Assembly (NCBI GenBank): GCA_002862745.1 | Contig: PKDX01000041.1 | Coordinates: forward strand, 1-40,481 | DNA length: 40,481 nt | Reading direction: 5' to 3' | Origin: Bacteroidota bacterium | GTDB taxonomy: Bacteria; Bacteroidota; Bacteroidia; Chitinophagales; UBA8649 | Part shown: positions 1-9,247 of the stretch, piece after piece | How positions within the stretch are numbered: position 1 is the first letter of the stretch | Layout of the letters: each line of letters begins with the position of its first letter | Translations under genes and position numbers: made by a program | The notes under the pieces: model-generated | Told to the model about the DNA's origin: nothing | What the model saw: only the letters and a program-made list of their open reading frames with translations | The model's database searches: none

Positions 1-170
1 AAGTCAGTTACAGTAGTCAGCCCAAGTGACTGGTCTGCAATAACCTGAGCATGAATAATGGGTTCACCATCCTCATCACTTACCGTTCCATTAAGTATTC
101 CATTTTGTGCTCCGCAAATTCCTACTGTAAAAAGTAAAAGCAAAGTCGATAACTGTTTTATGTACATCAT
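1..170 (-). CDS. Partial exported protein with carboxypeptidase-regulatory-like N-terminal domain (5' end only)
   Basis: Reading leftward from an ATG at 170 (a second ATG follows at 167) gives 56 residues and then the window ends. The first 20 or so residues form a signal peptide (K-Q-L-S start, leucine-rich core, cleavage near C-G-A-Q). The segment after it, with L-N-G-T-V-S-D-E-D-G-E-P-I and a V-T-D near the edge, has the pattern of the CarboxypepD_reg-like beta-sandwich that opens many Bacteroidota TonB-dependent receptors and some other envelope proteins. Only the start is visible, so receptor versus other envelope protein cannot be decided. It is divergent from the T9SS protein to its right, with 121 bases between the starts. 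Confidence 0.6.
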   Translation of the reverse strand, partial: MMYIKQLSTLLLLFTVGICGAQNGILNGTVSDEDGEPIIHAQVIADQSLGLTTVTD

Positions 171-291
171 GTCTTGAATTAGTCATGCTAAATATAGAAT
201 TTTCAAGTTTTTTAACAGATATGGGTTAATCACATTAGAATTCATAAATGTCTAATACTAATTTCTCTATCTTTAAAAAGAATCAAATACC

Positions 292-3063
292 ATGAAAAAA
301 CTTTTTACGTTATTATGCGTTGGGCTTTTAATCTTTCAGTCAAACGCTCAAAATTGCACGACTTATCCTGTTGTAAAGCCTTCCTGGTGGAATACACTCA
401 ATGGAGGTAGCGGTCCTACTTCATTTGATTTAGGATTAACTGTAGATTCTATAGATGTCACCAATGATGATCAGATTCGATTCACACAAGGCCAAGACAC
501 TAGTTTTGAAATACAATACCTCATGCCCGTCCAATTTGATGTGTCGGATTTAGGAGTGCCTGGAGTTAGTGTGGTTGATGTGTCAAGCGTTACTATCCTG
601 GGGGTAAGCGGCCTTCCTACAGGGCTTGTTTGGGATCTCGATGCAGTGGGGTCTCAGAATGGAAACAGCTACAATCCAGCGAACAATCGCTATGGATCCT
701 TCAAGATTTGTGGAACAACTTTTTCTCCGCCGGGCATTTACCAAGTAGAAGTGCAAGTAGAAGGATGTGGAAGTGCGCTCGGAATAAGTCAATGTGAACC
801 TGTACCTCTACCTTTAGAATTAGAAGTTTTGGCCTCTCCAGGAGGGAATGCCTTCTTTTCATTTAGTCCCGGCTCTGGCTGTGATACCGTCAACGTAGAC
901 TTCGAAGCCAACGTACCAAGTCCCGATCCAGTATTAAATCCCGTGGCTTATGGTTGGGATTTTGATAATGATGGTACGGAAGATGCTGCAGGGCAATTCG
1001 TATCGGCAACATTTACTAATCCAGGACCAAACGTTGTGACGCAGTCTACTACGTTTGATGAATTCTATATTTCTCAAATTCGTCTCAGTAGCATTGATCA
1101 AAGTTGTTATCAAGGAGGGCTTTTTTCTGAGGGAACAGGAGAACTTACCGATCCACTATTTGGTCAATGTCTTTTAGGAGCAGCATGTAACCCAGATGTA
1201 GTACTAAATGTGGTTACAACTGCAGGTAGCTCAAGTCTTCCCGAGATTACGGATAACACATCTCCAGTATGGTCGACGGATATTGTGGTGGGGCAGGGAG
1301 CTATTTCTATTACAGGTACAGAACTTGACCCAGTAACCTCCCTTAATGGAAATGACGAATTAGGTACAGCAGTTATTAGCATTAATTCAACTCCGTCCAA
1401 CGGCCAGACCTATAATTTTACACTTAATAACAATGGAACGAACTGCGCTTCAGGCAACCTCACGGTGAATCGAAGACAACAATCGCAGACCATAACAACG
1501 GATACTATATTTGTCTATCAGGCTTCAGCCACCCCAATAATTGCAGGGGATACCGTCTTTTGTTTGGGTGATACGATTACCTTATCATCGAGCGCCTCCG
1601 ATCTTTATCAATGGTCAGACGGCAGCGGCATTATTGGTAATGCCCAAGATCTGTTCGTGACTAGTCCTGGAACGTATAGCGTGACTGTAACAGATGTTGG
1701 AACAATATGTCCTACGACAAGTGAAGTATTTGTGGTTAACGAGTCAATTGTAGCTCAACCAACAATCGCAGCCGCTGCTAATGGACTATATATTGAAAAC
1801 CCAGATAGCAATAGCGTTCAGTGGTATAGCGACGGCCTTCCTATTCCTGGAGCGAATGACGATACATTAACCTCTCTAAGTATTGGCGGACCATTTACCG
1901 TTGAAATGACCAACGCGCTTGGCTGCGTATCAGTTTCTGATTCTTATGAAATTTGTCTTCCCGGTACGTCATCAGCTGTAGGTAGCAATGTAGTTGCCAT
2001 AGGAAATGATGTGACGATTGAGGCTGATGGCTTCAGTGTGACGAGTGGAAATGCTGTTGCATGGGCATTGTCTCTTAATGGACCTATAACGTCTATGGCG
2101 GAGCTTCAAGCGGCTATTGATGCTGGATTGGTTTTCCCTGGTGATGATGATTCAACGTTAACGCTTACTTTGACAGACTTTGATGCAAATGGTTCTTATC
2201 ATGCCACGCCATTTACAGCAGAGATTGCTGTAGCAGATTCTGTAATCTATGCGCCAGAGGTTGACTCGGGGTGTACACCTAATGGTCAACTCTGTATCAG
2301 TTTATCCGGCACACCGGGTCTAGCATTAGTTGCAGATAGTTTGCGATTTACCTTCCCTGATGGGTCTTCAGTTGGACTTAGTGAAATCGTCCCACCTGAA
2401 TTCCAATCCCTTTTACCTGACACCATTGAGTATGAACTCTTAGACTTACTACCTGTGGTATTACCTGATGGTCTTTGTTTTGGTCTATCAGATCTCTACA
2501 GTGCTGATCCAAATGGTTCATGGTCTATATCGGTGCTCAATGTAGGAACGGGGAGCTTGACAGTTGAGGTAGATGATATTAACCTTACGGTAAGTGCTGA
2601 CTCCTGTCCTTTACTATCCTCTGATCAAGTAACGATAATCTCAGGAGATAGCTACACAATTAGTCCGAATAGTTCGACTACCATTGAATTTGAAATTCCG
2701 CCAGTGCCAGCATCTTTCCCAACAGTCAATGCGGGTTGTGAGACCTTTGGTGATGCTACGCTGATTTCGGTCACAGGGATTCAATCAAGCATTGATGAGC
2801 TTTATGGCATATCAAACTTTAATCTAAGACCGAATCCTAGTCAAGGTGAGGTCGTGCTAACCTTTGAAGCATTGCATCCATCAAATACCTCGATGTACTT
2901 AATGGATGCCTTAGGAAGAACAGTATGGCAGTCATATTCTATGATAAATTCCGGAAGTAACTCAGTTGATGTTTCTTTCCCATACGTATCAGAAGGTCTC
3001 TACTATTTTGTGTTATCCACAGATTATGGTCGAGGAATACATCCAATTCAGATTAATCGGTAA
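292..3063 (+). CDS. Large secreted T9SS cargo protein with PKD-like and P-domain-like modules
   Basis: 923 residues. A signal peptide (residues 1-19, cleaved after N-A-Q) and a C-terminal type A sorting domain (about 843-923, with the L-R-P-N-P-S-Q-G motif, a DALGR strand and a final I-Q-I-N-R) predict export by Sec and then T9SS to the cell surface or medium. Between them are beta-sandwich modules: a PKD-like segment near 184-260 with Y-G-W-D-F-D-N-D-G, an Ig/PKD-like module near 410-480 (C-L-G-D-T-I-T-L, then G-T-Y-S-V-T-V-T-D), and a region near 657-768 resembling a proprotein convertase P domain (N-G-S-W-S-I-S-V-L-N-V-G-T-G-S-L). No catalytic domain is recognisable, so an adhesin or structural role is only a guess. 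A possible -7 box (TATCTTTA, 268-275) lies 17 bases before the start. The lipoprotein gene follows after 47 bases. Confidence 0.8.
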   Translation: MKKLFTLLCVGLLIFQSNAQNCTTYPVVKPSWWNTLNGGSGPTSFDLGLTVDSIDVTNDDQIRFTQGQDTSFEIQYLMPVQFDVSDLGVPGVSVVDVSSVTILGVSGLPTGLVWDLDAVGSQNGNSYNPANNRYGSFKICGTTFSPPGIYQVEVQVEGCGSALGISQCEPVPLPLELEVLASPGGNAFFSFSPGSGCDTVNVDFEANVPSPDPVLNPVAYGWDFDNDGTEDAAGQFVSATFTNPGPNVVTQSTTFDEFYISQIRLSSIDQSCYQGGLFSEGTGELTDPLFGQCLLGAACNPDVVLNVVTTAGSSSLPEITDNTSPVWSTDIVVGQGAISITGTELDPVTSLNGNDELGTAVISINSTPSNGQTYNFTLNNNGTNCASGNLTVNRRQQSQTITTDTIFVYQASATPIIAGDTVFCLGDTITLSSSASDLYQWSDGSGIIGNAQDLFVTSPGTYSVTVTDVGTICPTTSEVFVVNESIVAQPTIAAAANGLYIENPDSNSVQWYSDGLPIPGANDDTLTSLSIGGPFTVEMTNALGCVSVSDSYEICLPGTSSAVGSNVVAIGNDVTIEADGFSVTSGNAVAWALSLNGPITSMAELQAAIDAGLVFPGDDDSTLTLTLTDFDANGSYHATPFTAEIAVADSVIYAPEVDSGCTPNGQLCISLSGTPGLALVADSLRFTFPDGSSVGLSEIVPPEFQSLLPDTIEYELLDLLPVVLPDGLCFGLSDLYSADPNGSWSISVLNVGTGSLTVEVDDINLTVSADSCPLLSSDQVTIISGDSYTISPNSSTTIEFEIPPVPASFPTVNAGCETFGDATLISVTGIQSSIDELYGISNFNLRPNPSQGEVVLTFEALHPSNTSMYLMDALGRTVWQSYSMINSGSNSVDVSFPYVSEGLYYFVLSTDYGRGIHPIQINR

Positions 3064-3110
3064 TCAACTTAAAACATGACCTTCGTATATTCATAACATA
3101 AATTAAACAC

Positions 3111-3590
3111 ATGAAAAACGTATTTTATCTATCTCTTGCTCTTGTTGGGCTAACTTTCGGTCTTATTGCCTGTGGTGAAGATGATGGTGGTGGAACTACT
3201 CCTCCTCCAGCAGCTACTTGGGCAGGAACTTATCCTGGAACTTTTTCTGGATATGCAGTTCTTGGTCTCGATACCACACAACTCGACTCTACAGCTTCTG
3301 CTACATTAACTGTAGGTGCCAATGCTGGTGAGGCAATTCTTGACGTAACGCTTCCACCACTTTCAGAAACACTTCCTGTTTCAGTTACAGTTTCTGTTTC
3401 AGCAACGTATGTTGAAAATGCAGATGGAACGACATCTATTGATGTAGCGAACCAAGAAGCATCTGGAGTTCCAATTCCTGGTGTTTTTGTTTCAGGTACT
3501 GGAAATGTTTCAGGTAACACTTTAACAGCTGACGTTGTACTTTCAGGAGTAGTGTCTGGTGGAGGTACGTTCACAGGTACAAAACAGTAA
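3111..3590 (+). CDS. Small surface lipoprotein of unknown function
   Basis: 159 residues. Residues 1-20 are a lipoprotein signal ending in G-L-I-A before C21, the expected lipidated cysteine. The residues after it (G-E-D-D-G-G-G) are acidic and glycine-rich, similar to the lipoprotein export signals described in Bacteroidota that send lipoproteins to the cell surface. A Thr/Pro linker leads to a beta-rich domain (about 35-159) with repeated T-V-S-V strands and no cysteine or obvious active site. The product is probably a small beta-barrel or sandwich, but the family was not recognised. It lies 47 bases after the T9SS protein and just before a strong terminator, so the two may be co-transcribed. 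Confidence 0.65.
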   Translation: MKNVFYLSLALVGLTFGLIACGEDDGGGTTPPPAATWAGTYPGTFSGYAVLGLDTTQLDSTASATLTVGANAGEAILDVTLPPLSETLPVSVTVSVSATYVENADGTTSIDVANQEASGVPIPGVFVSGTGNVSGNTLTADVVLSGVVSGGGTFTGTKQ

Positions 3591-3629
3591 GTTTACTACT
3601 ACAGTCCTTTGAATAAAGGATATAGAATT

Positions 3630-3653
3630 AAGCCCCTGCAAAGGGGCTTTTTT
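3630..3653 (+). terminator. Rho-independent terminator after the lipoprotein gene
   Basis: A 7-bp stem AAGCCCC / GGGGCTT with loop TGCAAA is followed by six T residues (3648-3653). It lies 40 bases after the stop at 3590. In the opposite direction the stem is followed only by TTAATTC, so it should work mainly for the plus strand. Confidence 0.85.
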
Positions 3654-3775
3654 ATTGCATAGAGGTTGACTTGCTCGGGTATGGCCCACCACATCCCGCC
3701 TCCCTTCGGGGAAGATCTTACTTACTTTTCAGACGTGCATAGGATAATTATCATCCGGCAAATCTGATTGAGTAT

Positions 3776-4540
3776 TTACTCCATTTGCATAAGTCGCTGC
3801 CGAAGTACTTCATAAAGGGAAATACCAGCGGATACCGAGACGTTAAGCGATTCAGTTTGGCCGACCATAGGAATCTGAAAGAGATGCTGGCAGTGCTTGC
3901 GTACATTATCCGACAGACCACTTCCTTCGGAGCCCATGACAATCGCTAGGGGAATCTTCATATCTATATCCTGAATAAAGGTTTCTGTGTCAATACTAGC
4001 ACCAGCGAGCGCAATTCCGTTTCCTTGAAGGAATTTCTTGGTTTCTTCCCAGTCCATTTTACATATGGGAAGATTATGAATAGCTCCTGCACTTGATTTA
4101 ACGGCAAAGGCGTCGATGGCAGCACTTCCTCTATGGGGTACGATGAGCCCATCTACTCCAAAACACTCAGCTGAGCGCACAATGGCTCCGAAGTTTCGCG
4201 TATCGGTTACGCCATCTAAGACAAGAAATAGGGGTACGCGCCCCTCATCATAACACTTATCAAGTAGGTCTTGTGCCTTAAAAAACTGTACAGGGCTCTT
4301 AATACCAAGCACGCCTTGGTGGTTGACGTTTTGCTTGCCATACAAAGGCCAAAGCAGACGTTCAATCTTTACACGGGGTACTGAGATTACACTAACACTT
4401 TGGCTCTTTGCTGTTCGTATGATGGCATCCATTTCAGGCCCAATTGATTTAGCATTGTACAGAATCTTGTCGAAGTCAATACCATCTTGCAGCGCTTCCA
4501 AAATCGGTTTACGTCCAAATATGATTTCCTTTTTCGTCAT
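3776..4540 (-). CDS. rlmB: 23S rRNA 2'-O-methyltransferase RlmB (SpoU/TrmH family)
   Basis: 254 residues, the usual length for RlmB, which methylates the ribose of a conserved guanosine in 23S rRNA using SAM. The N-terminal substrate-binding domain starts with the typical I-I-F-G-R-K-P-I-L-E-A-L and ends near G-I-K-S-P. The knotted SPOUT domain carries all three motifs: L-D-G-V-T-D-T-R-N-F-G-A-I-V-R-S-A-E (N116, R122), V-M-G-S-E-G-S-G-L-S (201-210) and S-L-N-V-S-V-S-A-G-I-S (N233). Other SpoU-family 2'-O-methyltransferases share these motifs; the RlmB call rests on the N-terminal domain and length. It is the last gene of a leftward operon, 15 bases after the methyltransferase-like gene. Confidence 0.85.
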   Translation of the reverse strand: MTKKEIIFGRKPILEALQDGIDFDKILYNAKSIGPEMDAIIRTAKSQSVSVISVPRVKIERLLWPLYGKQNVNHQGVLGIKSPVQFFKAQDLLDKCYDEGRVPLFLVLDGVTDTRNFGAIVRSAECFGVDGLIVPHRGSAAIDAFAVKSSAGAIHNLPICKMDWEETKKFLQGNGIALAGASIDTETFIQDIDMKIPLAIVMGSEGSGLSDNVRKHCQHLFQIPMVGQTESLNVSVSAGISLYEVLRQRLMQME

Positions 4541-4555
4541 GGCAAAGACTTGAGG

Positions 4556-5260
4556 TTAAGCATCCCGACTAAAAAGATAAACAATATGTCCTGCATCTTG
4601 CGTATTCAATCGACCGCCGATGCGATGAATCAAGCTACGCACAGGTCCTCTCCAAAATGCGGTTCGAGGGTGGCTTGATTGCTTGGAGGCAACTGTATTC
4701 TTATGCATAAGGTATTCCACTGAATGGGCCTCTTCTAGTTTGAAAGAAGTATCAGCCATAAGTTCTTCTATAGCCATTGGGCTAAAGAAATAGTTCGCCT
4801 TTTGCTGCCAAACAGGCCAATGTGGTCCGCAGTGAATGGCTTCCCGGGAGGAAGCGTTGTGAAACAATATGATTAACTGTCTAATTTCTGTGTTGTTGTC
4901 GATTGAGCGAATCAAGGAGGCTGGATTAACACTATGACTTAGGCTGTTGTAGATCGTGGCGTATTCAGTAGTTGCCTTTTCAGGAGATACGTAATCTAAA
5001 TGGGTTACATCCGCTTTATTCCAAGAAAGCTTCTTCGCGAGCCATTGGTCAAATAATCTGTTTTCAGTAGACGCTTGAATTGGGAAGACAGCTTCACTTG
5101 CCTCCTTGCTATCTGCCCATAATAAATCGCTGTCTTCACAGCAATAGGTTGTCCTTCCATCGGGAAGCTCAAAGGGCTGCTCCCAGCATGATTTCTTGCA
5201 CTCCCTTTCACTCAAAGGACAGTGATGCCCATCAATAGGATGATTATCCTTTGAATCCAA
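4556..5260 (-). CDS. Degenerate class I methyltransferase-like protein, TTG start
   Basis: 234 residues, family not certain. The N-terminus is cysteine-rich (C14, C21, C25, C40, C41), like the zinc-ribbon start of some SAM methyltransferases. The middle and end (N-S-L-S-H-S-V-N-P-A-S-L-I, then I-L-F-H-N-A-S-S-R-E and Y-F-F-S-P-M-A-I-E-E-L) follow the second half of that fold, where a W-H-V-L-E-H-V and a P-N..S pattern are normal. The glycine-rich SAM-binding motif I is absent, and so is the stretch that should hold it. No early ATG exists in this frame: the first usable start is a TTG at 5260, two bases after the stop codon of the upstream glycosyltransferase gene, suggesting reinitiation. 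It may be a regulatory or decayed paralogue. The methyltransferase link is inference from pattern only. Confidence 0.45.
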   Translation of the reverse strand: MDSKDNHPIDGHHCPLSERECKKSCWEQPFELPDGRTTYCCEDSDLLWADSKEASEAVFPIQASTENRLFDQWLAKKLSWNKADVTHLDYVSPEKATTEYATIYNSLSHSVNPASLIRSIDNNTEIRQLIILFHNASSREAIHCGPHWPVWQQKANYFFSPMAIEELMADTSFKLEEAHSVEYLMHKNTVASKQSSHPRTAFWRGPVRSLIHRIGGRLNTQDAGHIVYLFSRDA

Positions 5261-5262
5261 AA

Positions 5263-8200
5263 CTATGGCTGGGGAATTTCCACTGTCATAGGGCTTTCAA
5301 TAACTTGACCCGTAGTGTCTGCCTCAGCGGGTGTTGTGTCCATTAAATTCGCTGCCGGAGGTGTGATGTAAGTCGTCTCAAACTGGTCGATAGCATTTAC
5401 TTTAGCTTGTACTGGACTAATCTGTTGAGAAATGCGCTGATATTCCGAACTAATTATGTCCTGAATCTGCTTTCTCTCTTCGTCGGTGTTAGCCTTTTCC
5501 AATGCATCTTGGCCTCGTTGATTTAAGTCTTGAATCAAACCTTCGACGCGCTTTATCTCTTCCTCTAAAGGAATCTTCTCAGCTTCTCGAGCACTTTGCA
5601 TGGCGTTCATCAAGCTTGTGTCGCCTAATGCAACAGCAAGTTTAGAATAGGTTAGATTCCCATCTTCTTGTTGAACTAGTTCCCCCGCTGAAACATGGCT
5701 TGTTAATACCTTAAACATTGAGTTGACAGCACTTTCTGCCGCGGAATCAATTGACAATGTAGCCACTCCATCATCCCCTGTATTTTCTTCTAAGGCAAAG
5801 GCAAGGGTTTGATTCATATAACCTAAAAGGTCATTAGTGTATCGGTCCGTGATGTTTTTTTCCGTGTCATCGTCTTTAACTACGGTACTGAGATATCCAA
5901 GCTCTTCATCGGCGTACTTAGTTAAGAATGCCATGACTTGATCAGCTTCTTTATTCATCTCTAAACCGTATAGCATTCGAGGCACACTGAAGTAACTAAT
6001 ATTACTATATCCGCCAAGGGCCTCAATCGGTAATTCCCTCATAAATGAAGTGGCAAGTTCTTTAGCCTTTTCAGGGTTTTTAGCACTTAGCGTTTCAATT
6101 GCCATGGTATATATATTGACCAGTGTGATAAACTGACGATGTACATTTTCATCGAGTAACATGTCAGGATTTTGCTTAAGACCACCAAAAGCAAACTTAT
6201 TCATCAAGTTATCAAATAATAAATCTGGATTTGGAATCGTATTAGCACTTGCAAATTCAAATGGTGTAATGCGATAGGCTAAGCCCTCTAAACTTAAGTT
6301 TCTCTGATAATCGCTGTAGTAATCTCTTGGAACAGTAATCGCAAAATAAATTGGACGGTCATTAATGTTACCGGCAATCAGATCAGAAAGTATATAACTC
6401 GTTGGATCATTCGAATTACTCAACTGGACCCTCATGGTGTCACTTATCAAATCATAGTAGGGAGCATAGTCACCCCAAATCGTGGTATCAATAGCCGAGT
6501 CAATAGGGAATAGTAACCCTCCGTTTGCTGAACGACCGAAGTTCTTAAGCTTTCCAAAAAATGAATTTGGATTGCTAGCCGGTAACCTAAGCGATCTTGA
6601 GAGCTGCTCACTATGCATATCATTCATGGTTAAGCTTACATTTAGCGGCGCACTTTCATTCATTTTTCGACGCAGATTATCATAATAAGTATCCTGCATG
6701 AGGAGGCTTAAGTTGATAATCCGTACATCAGGTCGCACTCCCTCTACCTCTTGAGCATACCACAGAGGATAGGTATCATTATCGCCGAAGGTGAAGATGA
6801 TGGCATCCTTTTCGAGCGATTTGAGATAATTGGACGCAAAGTCAATTGTTGTCGTTCGCCCAGATCGGTCATGGTCATCGTATCCTTGGCTTCCCATTAA
6901 CGCAGGAGCTAAAAGACCAATGAAAATGGCGAGCACAGGCTCCCAAGTAACTTTCTTTGCTCCTCTTGATAGCCATTCAATAAGTTGAAGAACGGCAAGT
7001 CCCATCCAAATACAAAAGGCAAAAAGAGAACCCACCAAAACGTAATCCCGTTCACGGGGCTCAACCGGAGGCTGGTTGATGTAAATGATAAAGACAAGGC
7101 CTGTAATCAAGAACATGGCCGAGATGGCAATCGCCAAGACTTGATTCTTGCGATAGCTATATACAAGGCCAATGATTCCTAAGATGAATGGAATCAAATA
7201 AAACGTATTGTTTGCCTTGTTATTCGCCCGATGGCTAGGTAAATCCGTGTTCGTCCAGTTGTGGTTACCATTCCATGCGCCAAAATTGTCAATGAAAGAA
7301 ATACCAGACTGCCAGCGACCGTGCTCGTTGGCATAAGTCCCTTGGAGATCATTTGTTCTTCCAGCGAAGTTCCACAAGAAGTATCGCATATACATGTAAC
7401 CCACCTGGTACTGCAAGAAGAATTTGAAGTTATCACCTAGGGTAATGTTGTCTTTTACGGCATAATACTGGCTTTCTTGTGCTTTGGCGGTGGCTTGATT
7501 GAGTTCCTCGGGGCCAAATGATTGCACCACTTGTCCATTTTGCAGATTAATCACATTGTAGCTTGGGCTTAACCAAGAGCGGTAGGCTTGTCGTTTACGG
7601 GAATCAAGCTGATTGAACTTAGTAAATCCTAGGCGTGGGAAGAAGTGCTTTGCCTCTTTTTTGTATTGATATTCTCTTTTCGTTTGCGTTTTCTTGTAGG
7701 TCTTGGTTTCAGGATTGTACGCGTAATATCCACCTACTTCTTCCTGACCCATTACGTCAAAATCAGTGACATTGTAGTCGGGGCCCTCTAAGATTGGGCG
7801 CTTCCCGAACTGCTCACGATTTAGGTAGTAATGCATAGTAAATGCATCCGTGGGCTTATTCATGTTAATTGGGACTTGAGCATTGGCACGAATGGGTACC
7901 ATAGTGTAGGATGAATACCCTATGATTAAAAACATAATCCCAAGGGTCGCGCGGTAGGCTAATGCTGCAAAGTTGTCAGCTCGCAAAATGGCAAAGGCCA
8001 TAGCAGACATGAAGAAGAAACGTAGACCTCTACCTCCTAAACCGCCATCCTCTTGACCATTCAGTACTGATCCAAGCATGAGGACAAATACTAAGAATGC
8101 CGCGACTTGGCGAAAGACTTTGGCTTTCTGCGCATCATGAAAGGAGAGAAGGAATAAGATTAATGCGCTGAATAGTGCGATGACTGCAAACCATACACCC

Positions 8201-8991
8201 ATGCCCTTTCCTAGTTCAAATCCGTTGACAAAGAGGTAGTCAAATTGGGCAAAGATGTTTACGATTCCTGTGAAAATTCCTTGGAGAACAAAGACTAATA
8301 CGCCAAAAGAAACAGCCACAGCAATAAGGAAAGATTGCCAGGAAAACTCATTGTGCCGTGCATAGACCATCATGCCTACAAATGGAATAGCAAGCATCGA
8401 AAGCAAGTGAGCCCCCATAGAAAGCCCAACCATAAAGGCAATGAAAATCAACCATCGATCGGCAAGTGCTCCTTCTGCGCGATACCAGCGAGTAGCTCCC
8501 CAAATGATAATGGTCATAAAGAACATGGCAAGGGCATACACCTCACCTTCAACGGCTGAAAACCACAATGAATCGAGGAAAGTACATGATAATGCAGCAA
8601 CTATACCTGCACCAAAAACCTTTAGTTTATCACTAGTTGATAAGTCATCGCCTGCTAATCCCAAATATTGACGAGCAAAAAATGTAGTGGTCCAAAAACA
8701 GAACAACACCGCAAATGCCGTACTCACAGCACTCAGAAAATTAACCCATAAGGCCACCTTAGTGACATCACCGAAGGATAGGAGGGAGAAAATTTTACCT
8801 AAGAGCGCATGAAGCGGAGCGCCTGGGGCGTGCACTACTTCTAGTTTATATGCACCAGCAATGAACTCTCCGCAGTCCCAGAGACTTGCGGTTTGTTCCA
8901 TGGTCATTGCGTAGATCACTAAGGCAAAAACAAAGATTGCCCAGCCAACAAGATTATTTTGGTTTTGATATCCTTTTAAAAATCGATTCAT
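5263..8991 (-). CDS. DUF2723 / GT117 membrane glycosyltransferase (protein O-mannosyltransferase type)
   Basis: 1242 residues. The N-terminal half is polytopic with many helices and carries the family's conserved segment: T-A-S-L-W-D-C-G-E-F (D39, E42) followed by V-V-H-A-P-G-A-P-L (H54-P59), where GT-C enzymes place their catalytic acid and lipid-donor site. More helices lie in the middle (about 590-690). The C-terminal 500 residues are soluble and presumably periplasmic, with a helical TPR-like tail and a proline/threonine-rich end. DUF2723 is classed as GT117 and includes animal TMEM260, a protein O-mannosyltransferase. In Bacteroidota it probably acts in O-glycosylation of exported proteins, but substrate and sugar are not shown here. 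First gene of the leftward operon. A -7-like TATCTTCG (9012-9019) lies about 20 bases before the ATG, without a clear -33. Confidence 0.85.
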   Translation of the reverse strand: MNRFLKGYQNQNNLVGWAIFVFALVIYAMTMEQTASLWDCGEFIAGAYKLEVVHAPGAPLHALLGKIFSLLSFGDVTKVALWVNFLSAVSTAFAVLFCFWTTTFFARQYLGLAGDDLSTSDKLKVFGAGIVAALSCTFLDSLWFSAVEGEVYALAMFFMTIIIWGATRWYRAEGALADRWLIFIAFMVGLSMGAHLLSMLAIPFVGMMVYARHNEFSWQSFLIAVAVSFGVLVFVLQGIFTGIVNIFAQFDYLFVNGFELGKGMGVWFAVIALFSALILFLLSFHDAQKAKVFRQVAAFLVFVLMLGSVLNGQEDGGLGGRGLRFFFMSAMAFAILRADNFAALAYRATLGIMFLIIGYSSYTMVPIRANAQVPINMNKPTDAFTMHYYLNREQFGKRPILEGPDYNVTDFDVMGQEEVGGYYAYNPETKTYKKTQTKREYQYKKEAKHFFPRLGFTKFNQLDSRKRQAYRSWLSPSYNVINLQNGQVVQSFGPEELNQATAKAQESQYYAVKDNITLGDNFKFFLQYQVGYMYMRYFLWNFAGRTNDLQGTYANEHGRWQSGISFIDNFGAWNGNHNWTNTDLPSHRANNKANNTFYLIPFILGIIGLVYSYRKNQVLAIAISAMFLITGLVFIIYINQPPVEPRERDYVLVGSLFAFCIWMGLAVLQLIEWLSRGAKKVTWEPVLAIFIGLLAPALMGSQGYDDHDRSGRTTTIDFASNYLKSLEKDAIIFTFGDNDTYPLWYAQEVEGVRPDVRIINLSLLMQDTYYDNLRRKMNESAPLNVSLTMNDMHSEQLSRSLRLPASNPNSFFGKLKNFGRSANGGLLFPIDSAIDTTIWGDYAPYYDLISDTMRVQLSNSNDPTSYILSDLIAGNINDRPIYFAITVPRDYYSDYQRNLSLEGLAYRITPFEFASANTIPNPDLLFDNLMNKFAFGGLKQNPDMLLDENVHRQFITLVNIYTMAIETLSAKNPEKAKELATSFMRELPIEALGGYSNISYFSVPRMLYGLEMNKEADQVMAFLTKYADEELGYLSTVVKDDDTEKNITDRYTNDLLGYMNQTLAFALEENTGDDGVATLSIDSAAESAVNSMFKVLTSHVSAGELVQQEDGNLTYSKLAVALGDTSLMNAMQSAREAEKIPLEEEIKRVEGLIQDLNQRGQDALEKANTDEERKQIQDIISSEYQRISQQISPVQAKVNAIDQFETTYITPPAANLMDTTPAEADTTGQVIESPMTVEIPQP

Positions 8992-9082
8992 GATTCTTCT
9001 TTAGAGAGGTGCGAAGATACGAAGATTGAGCGTTTCCTAGGCGTCATTTTACATAAATTGCGCGATGAGATTACATTTTACG

Positions 9083-9113
9083 TTGCATATAACTAAGAAT
9101 GCACTTATCTTTG
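9083..9113 (+). promoter_or_regulatory. Bacteroidota-type promoter for tRNA-Gln
   Basis: A TTG at 9083-9085 (-33 element) is separated by 20 bases from TATCTTTG at 9106-9113, an exact match to the TAnnTTTG -7 consensus of Bacteroidota housekeeping sigma factor. Transcription should begin near 9119, about 25 bases before the mature tRNA. The leader contains a small hairpin, AAGCAA / TTGCTT (9124-9138). Confidence 0.6.
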
Positions 9114-9143
9114 ATGTCCATTTAAGCAAAACTTGCTTGAAAT

Positions 9144-9216
9144 TGGTCCATGGTGTAACTGGCAACACGTCTGGTTTTGGTCCAGAAGAGTCTAGGTTCG
9201 AGCCCTAGTGGACCAA
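9144..9216 (+). tRNA. tRNA-Gln (anticodon UUG)
   Basis: All four arms fold. The acceptor stem TGGTCCA (9144-9150) pairs with TGGACCA (9209-9215), the D stem is GTGT / ACAC, and the anticodon stem is TCTGG / CCAGA around the loop TTTTGGT with anticodon TTG at 9177-9179. The T arm is CTAGG-TTCGAGC-CCTAG. The discriminator base is A9216. The 3' CCA is not encoded (ACT follows), so it must be added after transcription. The U1-A72 first pair is typical of glutamine tRNAs. Confidence 0.95.
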
Positions 9217-9224
9217 CTTTTAAC

Positions 9225-9247
9225 AGCCCCTTTTCAGGGGCTTTTTT
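9225..9247 (+). terminator. Rho-independent terminator of the tRNA-Gln transcript
   Basis: A 6-bp stem AGCCCC / GGGGCT with loop TTTTCA is followed by six T residues (9242-9247). The opposite-strand stop codon of the antiporter gene (TAA, 9246-9248) lies inside the T-run, so terminator and stop share bases. Confidence 0.85.

Noticed and set aside
3701-3712. Small TTCG-tetraloop hairpin downstream of rlmB as a terminator
   Set aside because: The stem has only four base pairs and is not followed by a T-run on either strand.
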